A stretch of 64,000 bases of DNA from Paenibacillus silvae (GCF_014639235.1 NZ_BMFU01000004.1:489222-553221); one strand, 5' to 3'. Shown: positions 45,395 to 54,795, counted from the first letter of the stretch. Translations and numbers: made by a program. The notes: generated from the sequence alone by a model not told the origin.

Positions 45395-46849
45395 ATGCAG
45401 ACAACAAGCCTGGCTTTACATACGGATAAATATCAGATCAACATGATGTATGCGCACTGGGTTAATGGTACACATAAACGGAAGGCGGTATTTGAAGCCT
45501 ATTTCCGCAAGCTTCCTTTTGGCAACGGATATGCCGTATTTGCCGGACTGGAGCGTATTGTGAATTATATCAGCCAGCTTCGCTTCACGATGGAGGACAT
45601 CAAATTTTTATCCAAACAACCAGAGAATTATGATCCGGTCTTTCTGGAGGAATTGCTTCAGTTCTCGTTCCAGGGAACGATTCATTCCATGAAGGAAGGT
45701 GCAATTGTTTTTCCTGACGAGCCGCTTATTCGGGTTGAAGGCACCATTATGGAGACACAACTGGTCGAGACGGCCATCCTGAACTTTATGAATTACCAGA
45801 CACTCATCGCTACAAAGGCTTCCCGCATTAAACAGGTCGCACAGCAGGATACGCTGCTTGAGTTTGGAACACGTCGTGCACAGGAAGCGGATGCTGCCAT
45901 CTGGGGCGCACGAGCTTCGTATGTAGCCGGATTCCATGCCACATCCAATATGCTCGCAGGTGAACAGTTTGGCATTCCGACAGCGGGCACACACGCACAT
46001 TCCTGGGTGCAGAGCTTTATGACCGAGCAGGAGGCGTTTGATGCGTATGCAAGAGTGCTGCCGGATCAGGTGACGCTGCTGGTGGATACGTTTGATACAC
46101 TGAACAGCGGTGTTCCACATGCGATCAAAACAGCGAAATGGCTGGAGAGCCAGGGCAAAAAGATGAACGCCATTCGTCTGGATAGCGGTGACCTGGCTTA
46201 TCTTTCTATTCAGGCTCGGCAGATGCTGGATGAAGCGGGACTGGATTATGTGAAAATCGTAGCCTCGAATGATCTCGATGAAAATACCATTTTCAACTTG
46301 AAAGCTCAAGGTGCTCGAATCGACACATGGGGTGTCGGTACACAATTGATTACCGCCTCAGACCAGCCATCTTTGGGCGGTGTATACAAGCTGGTAGAGC
46401 GTGAAGTGAACGGCGAGATGCTACCAACGCTGAAAATATCTGCGAATCCCGAGAAGGTATCCACTCCAGGCAAAAAAGAGGTTTTTCGGATCATAGATCC
46501 AAAGCATGGTAAAGCGATTGCAGATTATATCTGCTATCCGGGCGAAGAGCAGCCGCTTCAAGGCGGACCGCTCAAGCTGTTCAATCCGCTGCACCCTTAC
46601 CTCAAAAAGACGGTTACCCGCTATGAAGCGGTGAATATGCTGGAGCCGATCTTTGTTAATGGTCGCAAAGTATATGAACTGCCTACGCTCGATGAGATTC
46701 GCGCATACCATAAGGAGCAGCTGAATTTGTTCTGGCCGGAGTACCAACGGAAGCTGAACCCGGAGATTTACCGTGTGAACATCAGCCCGGCGGCATGGAA
46801 TATGAAGCAGAAGCTGATTGCTGAACATGTGAAATCTAACGAAGAATAG
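45395..46849 (+). CDS. pncB: Nicotinate phosphoribosyltransferase
   Basis: NAPRTase, 484 residues, makes nicotinate mononucleotide from nicotinate and PRPP. Opening LHTDKYQINMMYAHW, the phosphate-site region FGTRRAQEADAAIWGARAS with the conserved His in FHATSN, GTHAHSW, and IRLDSGDL are family marks. ATG 45395 follows GAGAGG at nine bases; upstream in-frame ATGs at 45353 and 45386 have no good site. It completes the salvage pair with pncA. Confidence 0.95.
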   Translation: MQTTSLALHTDKYQINMMYAHWVNGTHKRKAVFEAYFRKLPFGNGYAVFAGLERIVNYISQLRFTMEDIKFLSKQPENYDPVFLEELLQFSFQGTIHSMKEGAIVFPDEPLIRVEGTIMETQLVETAILNFMNYQTLIATKASRIKQVAQQDTLLEFGTRRAQEADAAIWGARASYVAGFHATSNMLAGEQFGIPTAGTHAHSWVQSFMTEQEAFDAYARVLPDQVTLLVDTFDTLNSGVPHAIKTAKWLESQGKKMNAIRLDSGDLAYLSIQARQMLDEAGLDYVKIVASNDLDENTIFNLKAQGARIDTWGVGTQLITASDQPSLGGVYKLVEREVNGEMLPTLKISANPEKVSTPGKKEVFRIIDPKHGKAIADYICYPGEEQPLQGGPLKLFNPLHPYLKKTVTRYEAVNMLEPIFVNGRKVYELPTLDEIRAYHKEQLNLFWPEYQRKLNPEIYRVNISPAAWNMKQKLIAEHVKSNEE

Positions 46850-46880
46850 ATGAATGAACGGATCTACAGCATACATCCAG

Positions 46881-46922
46881 AAGGCATAACCAGTGCAAAC
46901 GAAGACTGGCTTATGCCTTTTT
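46881..46922 (+). terminator. Terminator after pncB
   Basis: AAGGCATAACCAGT pairs with ACTGGCTTATGCCTT (one bulge), with TTTTT following. Confidence 0.88.
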
Positions 46923-47213
46923 CATATGAACAGGATATGAACCAGGCTAGGCGATAAGTACACCACCTCTGCAACAATGACATGTGTGCAGCTTCATAGA
47001 GGTTTGAGGCAGGATGAGGTATATTATTTCTCGGGAAAGCGCAGGAAACGTCAAATCCCGCCACATTCCGAAATACGTTGCCGATATGCTTGAATTCGGC
47101 CAGATTATCTTGAAATATGTATTTAAAAGATGGAAGGCGATATACAGCTCCTTGAGATGATCTTGTTTCAATCTGCTGACAGCAGGGGATGAAAAGGGTG
47201 AGGAGGGATGTGT
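46923..47213. other. Intergenic region before the membrane protein gene
   Basis: About 290 bases. No convincing gene or strong promoter was seen; AAGGGTGAGGAGGG at its end is the ribosome site of the next gene. Confidence 0.45.
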
Positions 47214-47891
47214 ATGAGATACATACTTTGGCTGCTCTGGCTTGCTTTTATCGTGTATGCACTGTTCATGGCGCCGGGAAATTCCCCGGGGAATGATCCG
47301 ATATTTAGGGAGCTGCTTACATTGCAAAGCAGGGAGCCCTGGCTGCTAACCGTGTTTTCGTGGTTGGGTATATTCCCTTGCATTTATGCCTGTCTTTTGC
47401 TGCGAAAATCAGTGAAAACCCGAGGCGCCGTAAATGGAAAACTTGTTCCTGCCTGGCCTTTTGTCCTGTTTTCTTTCGGGCTGGGTGCATTTGCATTGCT
47501 GCCCTACTATGCGTGGACTTCGCCTTCGCGAACAGGGTCGGCTTATGAAGCAGATGTTGGTGAACGCACGCTTGCTGCTGAACGCGGCAAGACGGGCATT
47601 GCACGAGTGGCTGCAAGCAAACTGACCCATCTGGTACTGCTGTTATTAACGCTGGGTATGGCTTTTTATGCTGTAAGCCAGGGCAATCCAGAACGTTATG
47701 CAGAAGCGTTCAATCAATCCTCGTTTGTAAATATTATGACGATTGATTTTGGGGTACTAACGCTGTTGTCCACCCTTGCAATCCTTCGGGATGCCAGAGA
47801 TAACAGGCGTACAGGCTATTGGGCCTGGTTGGGTTTGTTGCCGCTTGCAGGGCCATTGTTATATTTACTTGCAGAATTTGAACAACCATAA
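47214..47891 (+). CDS. Unrecognised six-helix membrane protein
   Basis: I do not recognise this 225-residue protein. Six hydrophobic stretches can be seen (about 3-21, 42-63, 78-98, 132-152, 163-185, 198-218), with a charged loop between the third and fourth. No catalytic motif is evident. ATG 47214 has GAGGAGGG at a good distance; ATG 47208 lies next to the site. It ends 13 bases before the oxidoreductase gene and is probably co-transcribed with it. Confidence 0.75.
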   Translation: MRYILWLLWLAFIVYALFMAPGNSPGNDPIFRELLTLQSREPWLLTVFSWLGIFPCIYACLLLRKSVKTRGAVNGKLVPAWPFVLFSFGLGAFALLPYYAWTSPSRTGSAYEADVGERTLAAERGKTGIARVAASKLTHLVLLLLTLGMAFYAVSQGNPERYAEAFNQSSFVNIMTIDFGVLTLLSTLAILRDARDNRRTGYWAWLGLLPLAGPLLYLLAEFEQP

Positions 47892-47904
47892 GGAGAGGAT
47901 ACAG

Positions 47905-48912
47905 ATGAAAGAGCAATTTCAAGCTTATGTGATTCGCAAACATGACCAAAAGGGAGTTACCGCCAGCATAGAGCAGCTGAAAAAGGAGGATCTTCCGAAC
48001 GGTGATGTTACCGTGCAGGTGCGCTATTCCAGTGTGAATTATAAAGATGGCCTCGCAACAGTGGAGAAAGGCGGGGTCGTTCGTCAGTATCCGATGGTGC
48101 CCGGCATTGATCTGGTCGGAACGGTTGAAGAATCGGTGAGCGGAAGGTTTGCACCTGGTGATCGGGTGATTAGCACCGGCTTTGAACCCGGTGTATCTCA
48201 TTACGGTGGCTACAGTGAATATGCCCGTTTGCAGAGTGAATGGCTGGTGCCTTTGCCACAAGGCTTGAGTGAGCAGGAAGCGATGGCCATAGGAACAGCT
48301 GGCTTTACTGCAGCACTCTCAGTGGATGCCTTGATCCATGCGGGCATTACGCCGGAGATGGGCAAAATTCTGGTTACGGGAGCAACTGGCGGGGTAGGCA
48401 GTATGGCGATAGCCATTCTTGCCAAGCTTGGTTATGCAGTGACTGCAAGCACGGGGAAAAAGCAGCAGGAAGAGGCCCTTCTTCGCAGTCTGGGAGCAGC
48501 TGAGGTCATTTCACGTGAAGAAGCGGATGCACCAATCAAGGGAGCAATGGGTAAACAGCAGTGGGCAGCTGTCGTTGATCCGACAGCAGGTCCGGCACTC
48601 GCAGAGCGATTAAAGCAGGTGCAGTACGGAGGGGCGGTTGCGGTATCTGGCCTAACCGGAGGCAGTGGTTTTGAGTCAACGGTATTCCCGTTTATTTTGC
48701 GGGGCATTCAGCTGATCGGGATTGATTCTGTATACTGTCCAATGGCAAGGAGAGAACGAATCTGGACCAAGCTGGGTGAAGATTGGAAACCGGATCGGGC
48801 GCTTGCACTGGGTGTTCAGGAGATTACACTGGAGCAGCTGCCGCATACCTTGGAGAACATATTAAAGGGTGGGGCAGTCGGTCGTACCGTTGTGCGAATC
48901 GGCTCCGAATAG
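47905..48912 (+). CDS. YhdH/AcuI-type NADPH:quinone oxidoreductase (acrylyl-CoA reductase family)
   Basis: A 335-residue medium-chain dehydrogenase/reductase without zinc ligands. VRYSSVNYKDGLAT, PMVPGIDLVGTV, the cofactor motif TGATGGVGSMAIAIL near residue 155, and LRGIQLIGIDSV are typical of the YhdH/YhfP/AcuI family. ATG 47905 follows AAGGAGAGG. Substrate unknown; AcuI members reduce acrylyl-CoA. Confidence 0.9.
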   Translation: MKEQFQAYVIRKHDQKGVTASIEQLKKEDLPNGDVTVQVRYSSVNYKDGLATVEKGGVVRQYPMVPGIDLVGTVEESVSGRFAPGDRVISTGFEPGVSHYGGYSEYARLQSEWLVPLPQGLSEQEAMAIGTAGFTAALSVDALIHAGITPEMGKILVTGATGGVGSMAIAILAKLGYAVTASTGKKQQEEALLRSLGAAEVISREEADAPIKGAMGKQQWAAVVDPTAGPALAERLKQVQYGGAVAVSGLTGGSGFESTVFPFILRGIQLIGIDSVYCPMARRERIWTKLGEDWKPDRALALGVQEITLEQLPHTLENILKGGAVGRTVVRIGSE

Positions 48913-49001
48913 TTTGTTTGGAATAAAATGTTTATCTCTTAGACATGCTAACTCTACCTGAGAGAGTCACGCTGCTGTGGCTTATGGAAAGGGAGATGTG
49001 C

Positions 49002-49622
49002 ATGTTTTCGAATATGGATAGCAATGGCAGTCAACAGGGAAAAGCAGGAAAAGGCCGAAATGAGAAGATGGGCAGGCTGGGTCTTGCGTGGTTTAATGTA
49101 ACACGGATCATGGTCGTTGGTGGAGTCGTGGTGATCTGCGCAGCCGCTTTGACCGCCTGCACAACATCGTCCATTGAACAGGAGCGAAAGCTGTATAATG
49201 GTCAAGCAACCACGGAAGGCAATTTTCGAGCCAAACAGCAGGGTCATGGTTTAAACGGTGCATTAGCACGAGAACTGACTGCAGGTTTCGATGCGAAACA
49301 CATTAAACTGATGAATAACATGTTCGAAGATGATGGCGATGGTGGCATGACCTACATGTATTTATTAAACGGCAGTGCAAGGCATATTATCAAAGTGCAT
49401 ATCTATCGCGATGCTCAAACCAGGGCTGAACGCATGGAGGAAATGTATGGCGAGCGCCGAGATCATGCGGTTCTGGAAAATGCAATGGGCAAAACCACAA
49501 TTCGCAGCCAAGGACATGTATCCTTTGTTTATACGGCTTCCGGCGGAGAGAAGGATGTGTATGAACGGGATGTGATGCAAGTTTTTGGGCAGGTGCTCGG
49601 TCAATTAGGCCAAAATAAATAA
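49002..49622 (+). CDS. Hypothetical lipoprotein
   Basis: A 206-residue protein with a hydrophobic signal and lipobox LTAC (Cys near residue 53), so it should be anchored on the outer face of the membrane. The part before the signal is long; ATG 49068 (residue 23) would give a more usual signal peptide but has a poor ribosome site. The mature part is mixed alpha-beta with no motif I recognise. It converges with moaB across a shared terminator. Confidence 0.72.
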   Translation: MFSNMDSNGSQQGKAGKGRNEKMGRLGLAWFNVTRIMVVGGVVVICAAALTACTTSSIEQERKLYNGQATTEGNFRAKQQGHGLNGALARELTAGFDAKHIKLMNNMFEDDGDGGMTYMYLLNGSARHIIKVHIYRDAQTRAERMEEMYGERRDHAVLENAMGKTTIRSQGHVSFVYTASGGEKDVYERDVMQVFGQVLGQLGQNK

Positions 49623-49627
49623 AACGA

Positions 49628-49657
49628 CAAACCCGTCTGATGTTTCAGACGGGTTTG
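49628..49657. terminator. Bidirectional terminator between lipoprotein gene and moaB
   Basis: A 13-base stem (CAAACCCGTCTGA with its complement) and a four-base loop between convergent genes. Confidence 0.85.
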
Positions 49658-50163
49658 TATATTTCACGCATGACATGGCGCAGCTCTGGCAAAATAATGC
49701 GTTCCATCGCCAGTTTGACGGCCCCGCGGGAGCCTGGCATGGAAAACACAGCTGTCCGTCCAATCGTTCCCGCAACAGCCCGGCTCAGAATAGCGGCAGA
49801 ACCGATATCCTCCGTAAAGCTGAGGTATCGGAAAATCTCTCCAAACCCCGGCAGCTCCTTGTCCAGCAGCGATGAAACAGCCTCGTATGTGGTGTCTCGG
49901 GAAGCTATGCCTGTCCCTCCGCTCAGCAGCACGGCTTCAATATCCTCTCGTACAGAAGCGTCCTGCAAAATGCTTTGAATTTGCTCTGTCTCATCCGGTG
50001 TAATGATATACTCCACTACGTGATAACCGGATTTCTGCAAGAGCTGATTCATCAGCTGACCGCTGGTATCTGTTTCTTTGGTGCGTGTGTCCGATACAGT
50101 AACAATCATGCAGGCTACCGTTGGCGGAGCCTCCTGCCTGTGCTGTTCGACTGAATTGGCCAT
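49645..50163 (-). CDS. moaB: Molybdenum cofactor biosynthesis protein MoaB
   Basis: A 172-residue MogA/MoaB-fold protein that binds molybdopterin, used in adenylation before molybdenum insertion. MIVTVSDTRTKETDTSG, VLLSGGTGIASRDTTYEAV, and SMPGSRGAVKLAM are the family motifs. The open frame extends to 50376, but ATG 50163 on the minus strand has AAGGAGG upstream and gives the usual N-terminus. No other molybdenum genes are nearby. Confidence 0.93.
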   Translation of the reverse strand: MANSVEQHRQEAPPTVACMIVTVSDTRTKETDTSGQLMNQLLQKSGYHVVEYIITPDETEQIQSILQDASVREDIEAVLLSGGTGIASRDTTYEAVSSLLDKELPGFGEIFRYLSFTEDIGSAAILSRAVAGTIGRTAVFSMPGSRGAVKLAMERIILPELRHVMREIYKPV

Positions 50164-50270
50164 ATCATAACCTCCTTGAATACACATGTCCTCATAGCAT
50201 AGACCATTCATGTGAATCAGGCAATGGAGTATTGCTGACGGGCGATTGGAACGAGCATATTGCAGAACAT

Positions 50271-50298
50271 TTGACGAATAGTGTACACTCCCTAGATA
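50271..50298 (+). promoter_or_regulatory. Possible promoter of the COG0523 GTPase gene
   Basis: TTGACG (50271-50276), 16 bases, TAGATA (50293-50298). An 8-base palindrome GTGTACAC (50281-50288) lies in the spacer. Moderate to weak. Confidence 0.4.
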
Positions 50299-50349
50299 GA
50301 GTAGGCTCAGATTCAGAATTTTCATGATTGGCAGAAGGGTGTGTAAAGA

Positions 50350-51435
50350 ATGAATACGATTGTAGAAAAAGAACAAAGCATTCCTGTATATATATTGTCA
50401 GGCTTTTTGGGAAGCGGCAAAACGACGTTGCTCGTAAAACTCATCGAACACTGGAAACAGCAGAACCTGCGGCCCGCTGTCGTAATGAACGAGCTGGGTG
50501 AGGTAAATCTGGATGGTCAGATCGTGGATGAAGCTGTACCGATGACAGAGATGCTGGGTGGCTGTATCTGCTGCACGGTGCGTGGCGATCTGGGACTTCA
50601 GCTGGCTGATCTCGTTCAAGAGGAGTCACCGGATGTTATTGTCATTGAAGCGACAGGTGCTGCGAATCCGATGGAGATTCTGGATGCTGTAACCGAAACT
50701 TCGCTGTACATGCGTCTGGAACTGAAAAGTTTGATCACCGTGGTAGACGCGGCGCATCTGTCAGGATTGTACTCGGAGCAGAAGGGCAAAACCTTCAAGC
50801 TGATGCAGGAGCAGATTCGCTGTGCATCCGTGCTGCTGCTGAATAAAACGGATCGTGTGCAGGCACAGGAGCTTCAGGAGCTGGAGCAGCTGCTGAACAA
50901 GTGGAATGGCTTTGCCCCCGTCATTCCTACGATCAGATGTGAAGTGAATATGGAGCATTTGCTTCATAGCGGTACTGACGTTCACATCCAGCAGTCCGCC
51001 GAAGCGGGTGGTGCATCTGAATCAGAAAAAGCAGCCAAGTCTCATGTGCATACAGAAGCTTGCCATACGCATGGATGCAGCCATAACCATGACTATGCGG
51101 AAGGGCATCTCCATGAGCAGTCCTCTAAGCCTCATGCTTCACATGAGCATGTGATGGTTTACACGCATTATTTTAAGCAGCCCGTGAACAGCGAGGCCTT
51201 TGAACAGTTTGTGGCGGCCTTGCCACGTGACATCTACCGGGCGAAGGGCATATTATCATTTAGCGATACGGCCAGTCGTTTCTGGTTTCAGTATGCTTAT
51301 CGAGAGTCCGATTACATGAAAATTACACCACAGGGTGATGTACCAAATGTTGCAGTGTTTATCGGTGAACATTTTGATCAGACACGTATTCGAGAGCAGC
51401 TGCTGGAACTGGAGGCCGTAAGTATCACCGAATAA
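50350..51435 (+). CDS. CobW/COG0523-family metal-chaperone GTPase
   Basis: A 361-residue G3E-family GTPase. Walker A GFLGSGKTTLL near residue 18, the metal-binding CxCC motif GGCICCTVRGDL near 76, and NKTD are present; the C-terminal CobW domain begins near 270. Between them is a His-rich stretch (about 230-275) with repeated HTH, HNH and HEH groups, a probable zinc or nickel store. The family moves zinc or cobalt into target proteins; the metal here cannot be told. A Cys-rich copper-binding protein follows. Confidence 0.9.
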   Translation: MNTIVEKEQSIPVYILSGFLGSGKTTLLVKLIEHWKQQNLRPAVVMNELGEVNLDGQIVDEAVPMTEMLGGCICCTVRGDLGLQLADLVQEESPDVIVIEATGAANPMEILDAVTETSLYMRLELKSLITVVDAAHLSGLYSEQKGKTFKLMQEQIRCASVLLLNKTDRVQAQELQELEQLLNKWNGFAPVIPTIRCEVNMEHLLHSGTDVHIQQSAEAGGASESEKAAKSHVHTEACHTHGCSHNHDYAEGHLHEQSSKPHASHEHVMVYTHYFKQPVNSEAFEQFVAALPRDIYRAKGILSFSDTASRFWFQYAYRESDYMKITPQGDVPNVAVFIGEHFDQTRIREQLLELEAVSITE

Positions 51436-51626
51436 GCTAAGAGAACTAAACCACGAATGTTCTCAAATAACACGACAAAAATGTTCAATTGATGGTGTTA
51501 AGAAAGCTCTAAAATAACTGCGATACAAACGCTCTCAAAGAACCGACTAGTAAAACTTATGGTTCAAAGCTCCTCCGTATTGGGTATTAGGAAGCATAGC
51601 AAACTTTGCCTGGGAGGTAACTTTAA

Positions 51627-51962
51627 ATGACACAACAACAATACCAACAATGTATCGATGCTTGCCTGGAGTGCATGAATGCTTGCAACGTATGTTACAT
51701 ATCCAGCTTGAAAGAATATGATCTGGCGATGCTGCGTGATTGCATTCGCGTGAACCGTGAATGTGCAGATATATGTGCATTTGCTGCACAGGCGATGACA
51801 CGCGGCAGTGAGTTTATCGGTGAGATCTGTGAGTTGTGTGTGAAGGCATGTGAAGCCTGCGCAGCAGTATGTGGAAAACATGAGCATGATCATTGTCAAG
51901 CCTGTGCGGAAGCGTGCCGTAAATGTGCGGAAGCTTGCCGTTTAATGGCTGCTGTGGCCTAA
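51627..51962 (+). CDS. Four-helix bundle copper-binding protein (Csp/DUF326 type)
   Basis: A 111-residue, all-helical protein with 18 Cys spaced in CxxxC and CxxC patterns along four helices (for example CIDACLEC, CVKACEACAAVC, CAEACRKCAEAC), plus HEHDH. This is the pattern of cytosolic copper storage proteins, which bind many Cu(I) ions inside the bundle. No signal peptide, so it is cytosolic (Csp3-like). ATG 51627 follows GGGAGGT. Confidence 0.9.
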   Translation: MTQQQYQQCIDACLECMNACNVCYISSLKEYDLAMLRDCIRVNRECADICAFAAQAMTRGSEFIGEICELCVKACEACAAVCGKHEHDHCQACAEACRKCAEACRLMAAVA

Positions 51963-52009
51963 TCTTTATTTTAAAACGTACGGGTTCCTGCCATTGAGCA
52001 GCATACAGG

Positions 52010-52038
52010 TTGCCAAGGCAGACCAGGATATGTATAAT
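52010..52038 (+). promoter_or_regulatory. Promoter of argS
   Basis: TTGCCA (52010-52015), 17 bases, TATAAT (52033-52038). Confidence 0.8.
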
Positions 52039-52044
52039 GATGTG

Positions 52045-52370
52045 AAATGAATGCAATACAGCAATATCAGTGATCGGGAGAGTAGCCCAGATTCAACCAG
52101 ACAGCGAGCCGGGGCAGGTGTAAGCCGGTATGGGATGAAATGAGTGAACCGCACCCGTGAGATGGTTATCCGAAGCCGTATATGTTCTCCGAGAGCAGAG
52201 ATCTATGGACCTGAGGGTAATCCCGGCATGCAGCCGTTATTTGCACCGAGCGGATCAGTTATACTTGGCATGCAGCCTTATGCAATTCAGGTGACTGTTC
52301 ACTTAGAGTGGTACCGCGGGAACTGTTCACACAGCTCTCGTCTCTTGTTGAAGAGACGAGAGCTTTTTTT
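52045..52370 (+). promoter_or_regulatory. T-box riboswitch upstream of argS
   Basis: The leader has the stem I motif AGTA (52081-52084), the T-box sequence AGAGTGGTACCGCGG (52305-52319), and a terminator (AGCTCTCGTCTC with its complement, then seven T, 52333-52370). The candidate specifier is CGC, an Arg codon (52150-52152), in the setting GAAC-CGC-A. Uncharged tRNA-Arg would bind and stop termination, raising argS expression. Confidence 0.9.
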
Positions 52371-52417
52371 GCGTCTGGCGATGGGAGCATGACAAAACTG
52401 GAGAAGGAGTGTTTGAT

Positions 52418-54106
52418 GTGTTGATGAAACAGGCAGCAGCCCGGATTGCACCGTTAACCGGGCTTGCACAGGAAGACGTGTTAAAACTAATGGAGGTGCC
52501 TCCGCAGGAGGCGATGGGAGATGTGGCATTTCCCTGTTTTATTCTGGCCAAAACGCTCAAGAAAGCACCTGCCGTTATTGCAAGCGATATTGCTGCGGCA
52601 CTACAAGCCGAAGGTCTGGATACTGAAGCTGCGGGGCCTTATGTCAATATTCGTTTTGACCGGGATGTACATGCTGCTCAAATGCTTGAGGAACTGGGCA
52701 GCGAGACTTTTGGAAAATTGCAGCTGGGTCAAGGAAAACGTGTTGTCATCGATATGTCTTCGCCTAACATTGCCAAACCTTTCGGCATTGGGCATCTGCG
52801 CTCAACCGTTATTGGAGCAGCATTGTACCGTCTCTATAACGAGGCAGGCTATACATCGGTCAGTGTGAATCATCTGGGAGACTGGGGAACCCAGTTTGGC
52901 AAGCAGATTGCAGCGTATAAGCGGTGGGGCAGTGAGGAAGCACTGCAGGCTGATCCGATCCGTAATTCACTAGAGCTGTATGTTCGTTTTCATGACGAGG
53001 CGGAGCAGGACCCTACCTTGGAGATTGAGGCACGGGACTGGTTTCGCAAGCTGGAGCAGGGTGATGAAGAAGCACAGCGCTTATGGTCCTTTTTTGTGAA
53101 GGTGAGTATGCAGGAATTTAACCGGATGTATGAGCGTTTGAATGTGACATTTGACCATACATTGGGCGAGAGCTTTTACAATGACAAGATGGGTGCGGTA
53201 GTTGAGGAGCTTCAAGCCAAGGGGCTGCTGGAGGAAAGTGATGGCGCGCTCGTCGTAAGGCTGGATGAAGAGAACATGCCGCCTTGTCTTATTATCAAGA
53301 AGGATGGAACAACGATCTATCCTACCCGTGATTTGGCGACAGCGATTTATCGTCATGATGTGATGCAGGCGGATAGGTTGGTATACGTGGTTGGCGGGGA
53401 GCAGAAGCTTCATTTCAACCAGGTGTTTACGGTGTTGTCCAAAATGGGTCACGAATGGGCAGCGAAATGTGAACATATTCCGTTTGGACTGATGCGGTTT
53501 GAAGGGCGCAAAATGTCTACACGCCGGGGCAAGGTGATCTTTTTACAGGAAGTGCTGGATGAAGCCGCTGCTCGTGCCCTGCAGATTATTCAGGAGAAAA
53601 ATCCGAATCTGGAGAACCCTGAACAGGTGGCCGAGGCTGTGGGTGTCGGGGCTATCGTCTTTGGGGATCTGCGCAACAACCGGCTGAACGACGTTGACTT
53701 CTCCTTGGAGGATGCCGTGAGTTTTGAAGGGGAGACCGGGCCTTATGTGCAGTATACACATGCGCGGATTCAAAGTGTGCTCGCTAAAGCTGCGGAGACA
53801 GGTACACAGGAAGGTGCAGAGAACAGCAGTGGGGCTATAGCAGGCGATACCTCATGGTCACTGCTGAAATTACTATGCGATTATCCGGCTTATCTGGAAA
53901 AAGCAGTACTTCGCAGCGAGCCTTCCGTTATTGCCAAATATACGATTGACGTTGCTCAAGCCTTTAACCGCTTCTATCACGCGGAGCGGATTGCAGATGC
54001 AGCACCTCATGTGAAAAGCTTCCGGGTGAAGCTGGCGAAATATACGGCGGAACGTCTGGCGTACAACTTGTCTTTACTTGGCGTGCAGGCTCCCGAGCGG
54101 ATGTGA
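52418..54106 (+). CDS. argS: Arginyl-tRNA synthetase
   Basis: ArgRS, a class I synthetase of about 562 residues. The N-terminal Add1 domain is followed by the HIGH-type motif SSPNIAKPFGIGHLRST near residue 112, the KMSK-type loop GRKMSTRRG near 364, and a C-terminal DALR anticodon-binding domain. GTG 52418 lies eight bases after AAGGAG; GTG 52409 and ATG 52424 are alternatives. Control by the T-box upstream fits the enzyme. Confidence 0.96.
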   Translation: MLMKQAAARIAPLTGLAQEDVLKLMEVPPQEAMGDVAFPCFILAKTLKKAPAVIASDIAAALQAEGLDTEAAGPYVNIRFDRDVHAAQMLEELGSETFGKLQLGQGKRVVIDMSSPNIAKPFGIGHLRSTVIGAALYRLYNEAGYTSVSVNHLGDWGTQFGKQIAAYKRWGSEEALQADPIRNSLELYVRFHDEAEQDPTLEIEARDWFRKLEQGDEEAQRLWSFFVKVSMQEFNRMYERLNVTFDHTLGESFYNDKMGAVVEELQAKGLLEESDGALVVRLDEENMPPCLIIKKDGTTIYPTRDLATAIYRHDVMQADRLVYVVGGEQKLHFNQVFTVLSKMGHEWAAKCEHIPFGLMRFEGRKMSTRRGKVIFLQEVLDEAAARALQIIQEKNPNLENPEQVAEAVGVGAIVFGDLRNNRLNDVDFSLEDAVSFEGETGPYVQYTHARIQSVLAKAAETGTQEGAENSSGAIAGDTSWSLLKLLCDYPAYLEKAVLRSEPSVIAKYTIDVAQAFNRFYHAERIADAAPHVKSFRVKLAKYTAERLAYNLSLLGVQAPERM

Positions 54107-54234
54107 TGTGCAGCGAGGGGAAGTGCGAGGTTAAACGCTGCCCGTTTCCTTCAGCTTGAATGTTGAGTTCTGTTTGGGTACGATAGAGGCAGAATAAACA
54201 TTCAAGAGGAACGGATGGAAAGGAGCGCTCGCAA

Positions 54235-54795
54235 ATGCAAAACACCGATTTCCAGAGTGGTCTCATGCTGGACAGCGAACACTCCAGAGAACTGTTTGCC
54301 TACTATGGCTTGGCTGTATATTATGGACAAGCGCTGGAACAGCAGCTTGTTAATCTCATTCTGCTAACCAAAATGTCTCAGGGCAAAGTGGTGACGGAGG
54401 AAGAGTTAGAAGAACTGTATGAACGGAAGATGAGCAGCTCTTTGGGACAGCTGATTCATGAGGCACGTCATCATTTTACGTTCTCGGAAGAGGAAACGGA
54501 CAGGCTGAATGAATTGTGGCAGCAGCGCAATCGGATCGTGCATCATTATTTCAAGGAACGTATTCATGAAACCTTCAGTCCGGAGGGCCGCTCACGTATG
54601 ATCAAGGAACTGGATGACTTCAAGGAACGGGCTCAGGAACTGGAGATCACACTCCAGCAGTATACAGGTGCCTGGATTGCAGAACTGGGTCTGAATGCTG
54701 AATCGGCAGCTGCATGGGCTGCTCTCGAACGCATGCATGCTGCGAGTCTGGAGGAGCAGGAGCAGGAAAAGGAACGGGGTCTGGGTGAGCCATAA
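54235..54795 (+). CDS. Unrecognised helical protein with HEPN-like RNxxxH motif
   Basis: An uncharacterised 186-residue, mainly alpha-helical protein. Residues 98-103 read RNRIVH, which fits the R-x4-6-H motif (RNxxxH) of HEPN ribonucleases. The C-terminal third is a Glu-rich coiled coil. No nucleotidyltransferase or antitoxin partner is next to it. ATG 54235 follows AAGGAGCGCTCGC. It may equally be an unrelated helical bundle. Confidence 0.6.
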   Translation: MQNTDFQSGLMLDSEHSRELFAYYGLAVYYGQALEQQLVNLILLTKMSQGKVVTEEELEELYERKMSSSLGQLIHEARHHFTFSEEETDRLNELWQQRNRIVHHYFKERIHETFSPEGRSRMIKELDDFKERAQELEITLQQYTGAWIAELGLNAESAAAWAALERMHAASLEEQEQEKERGLGEP

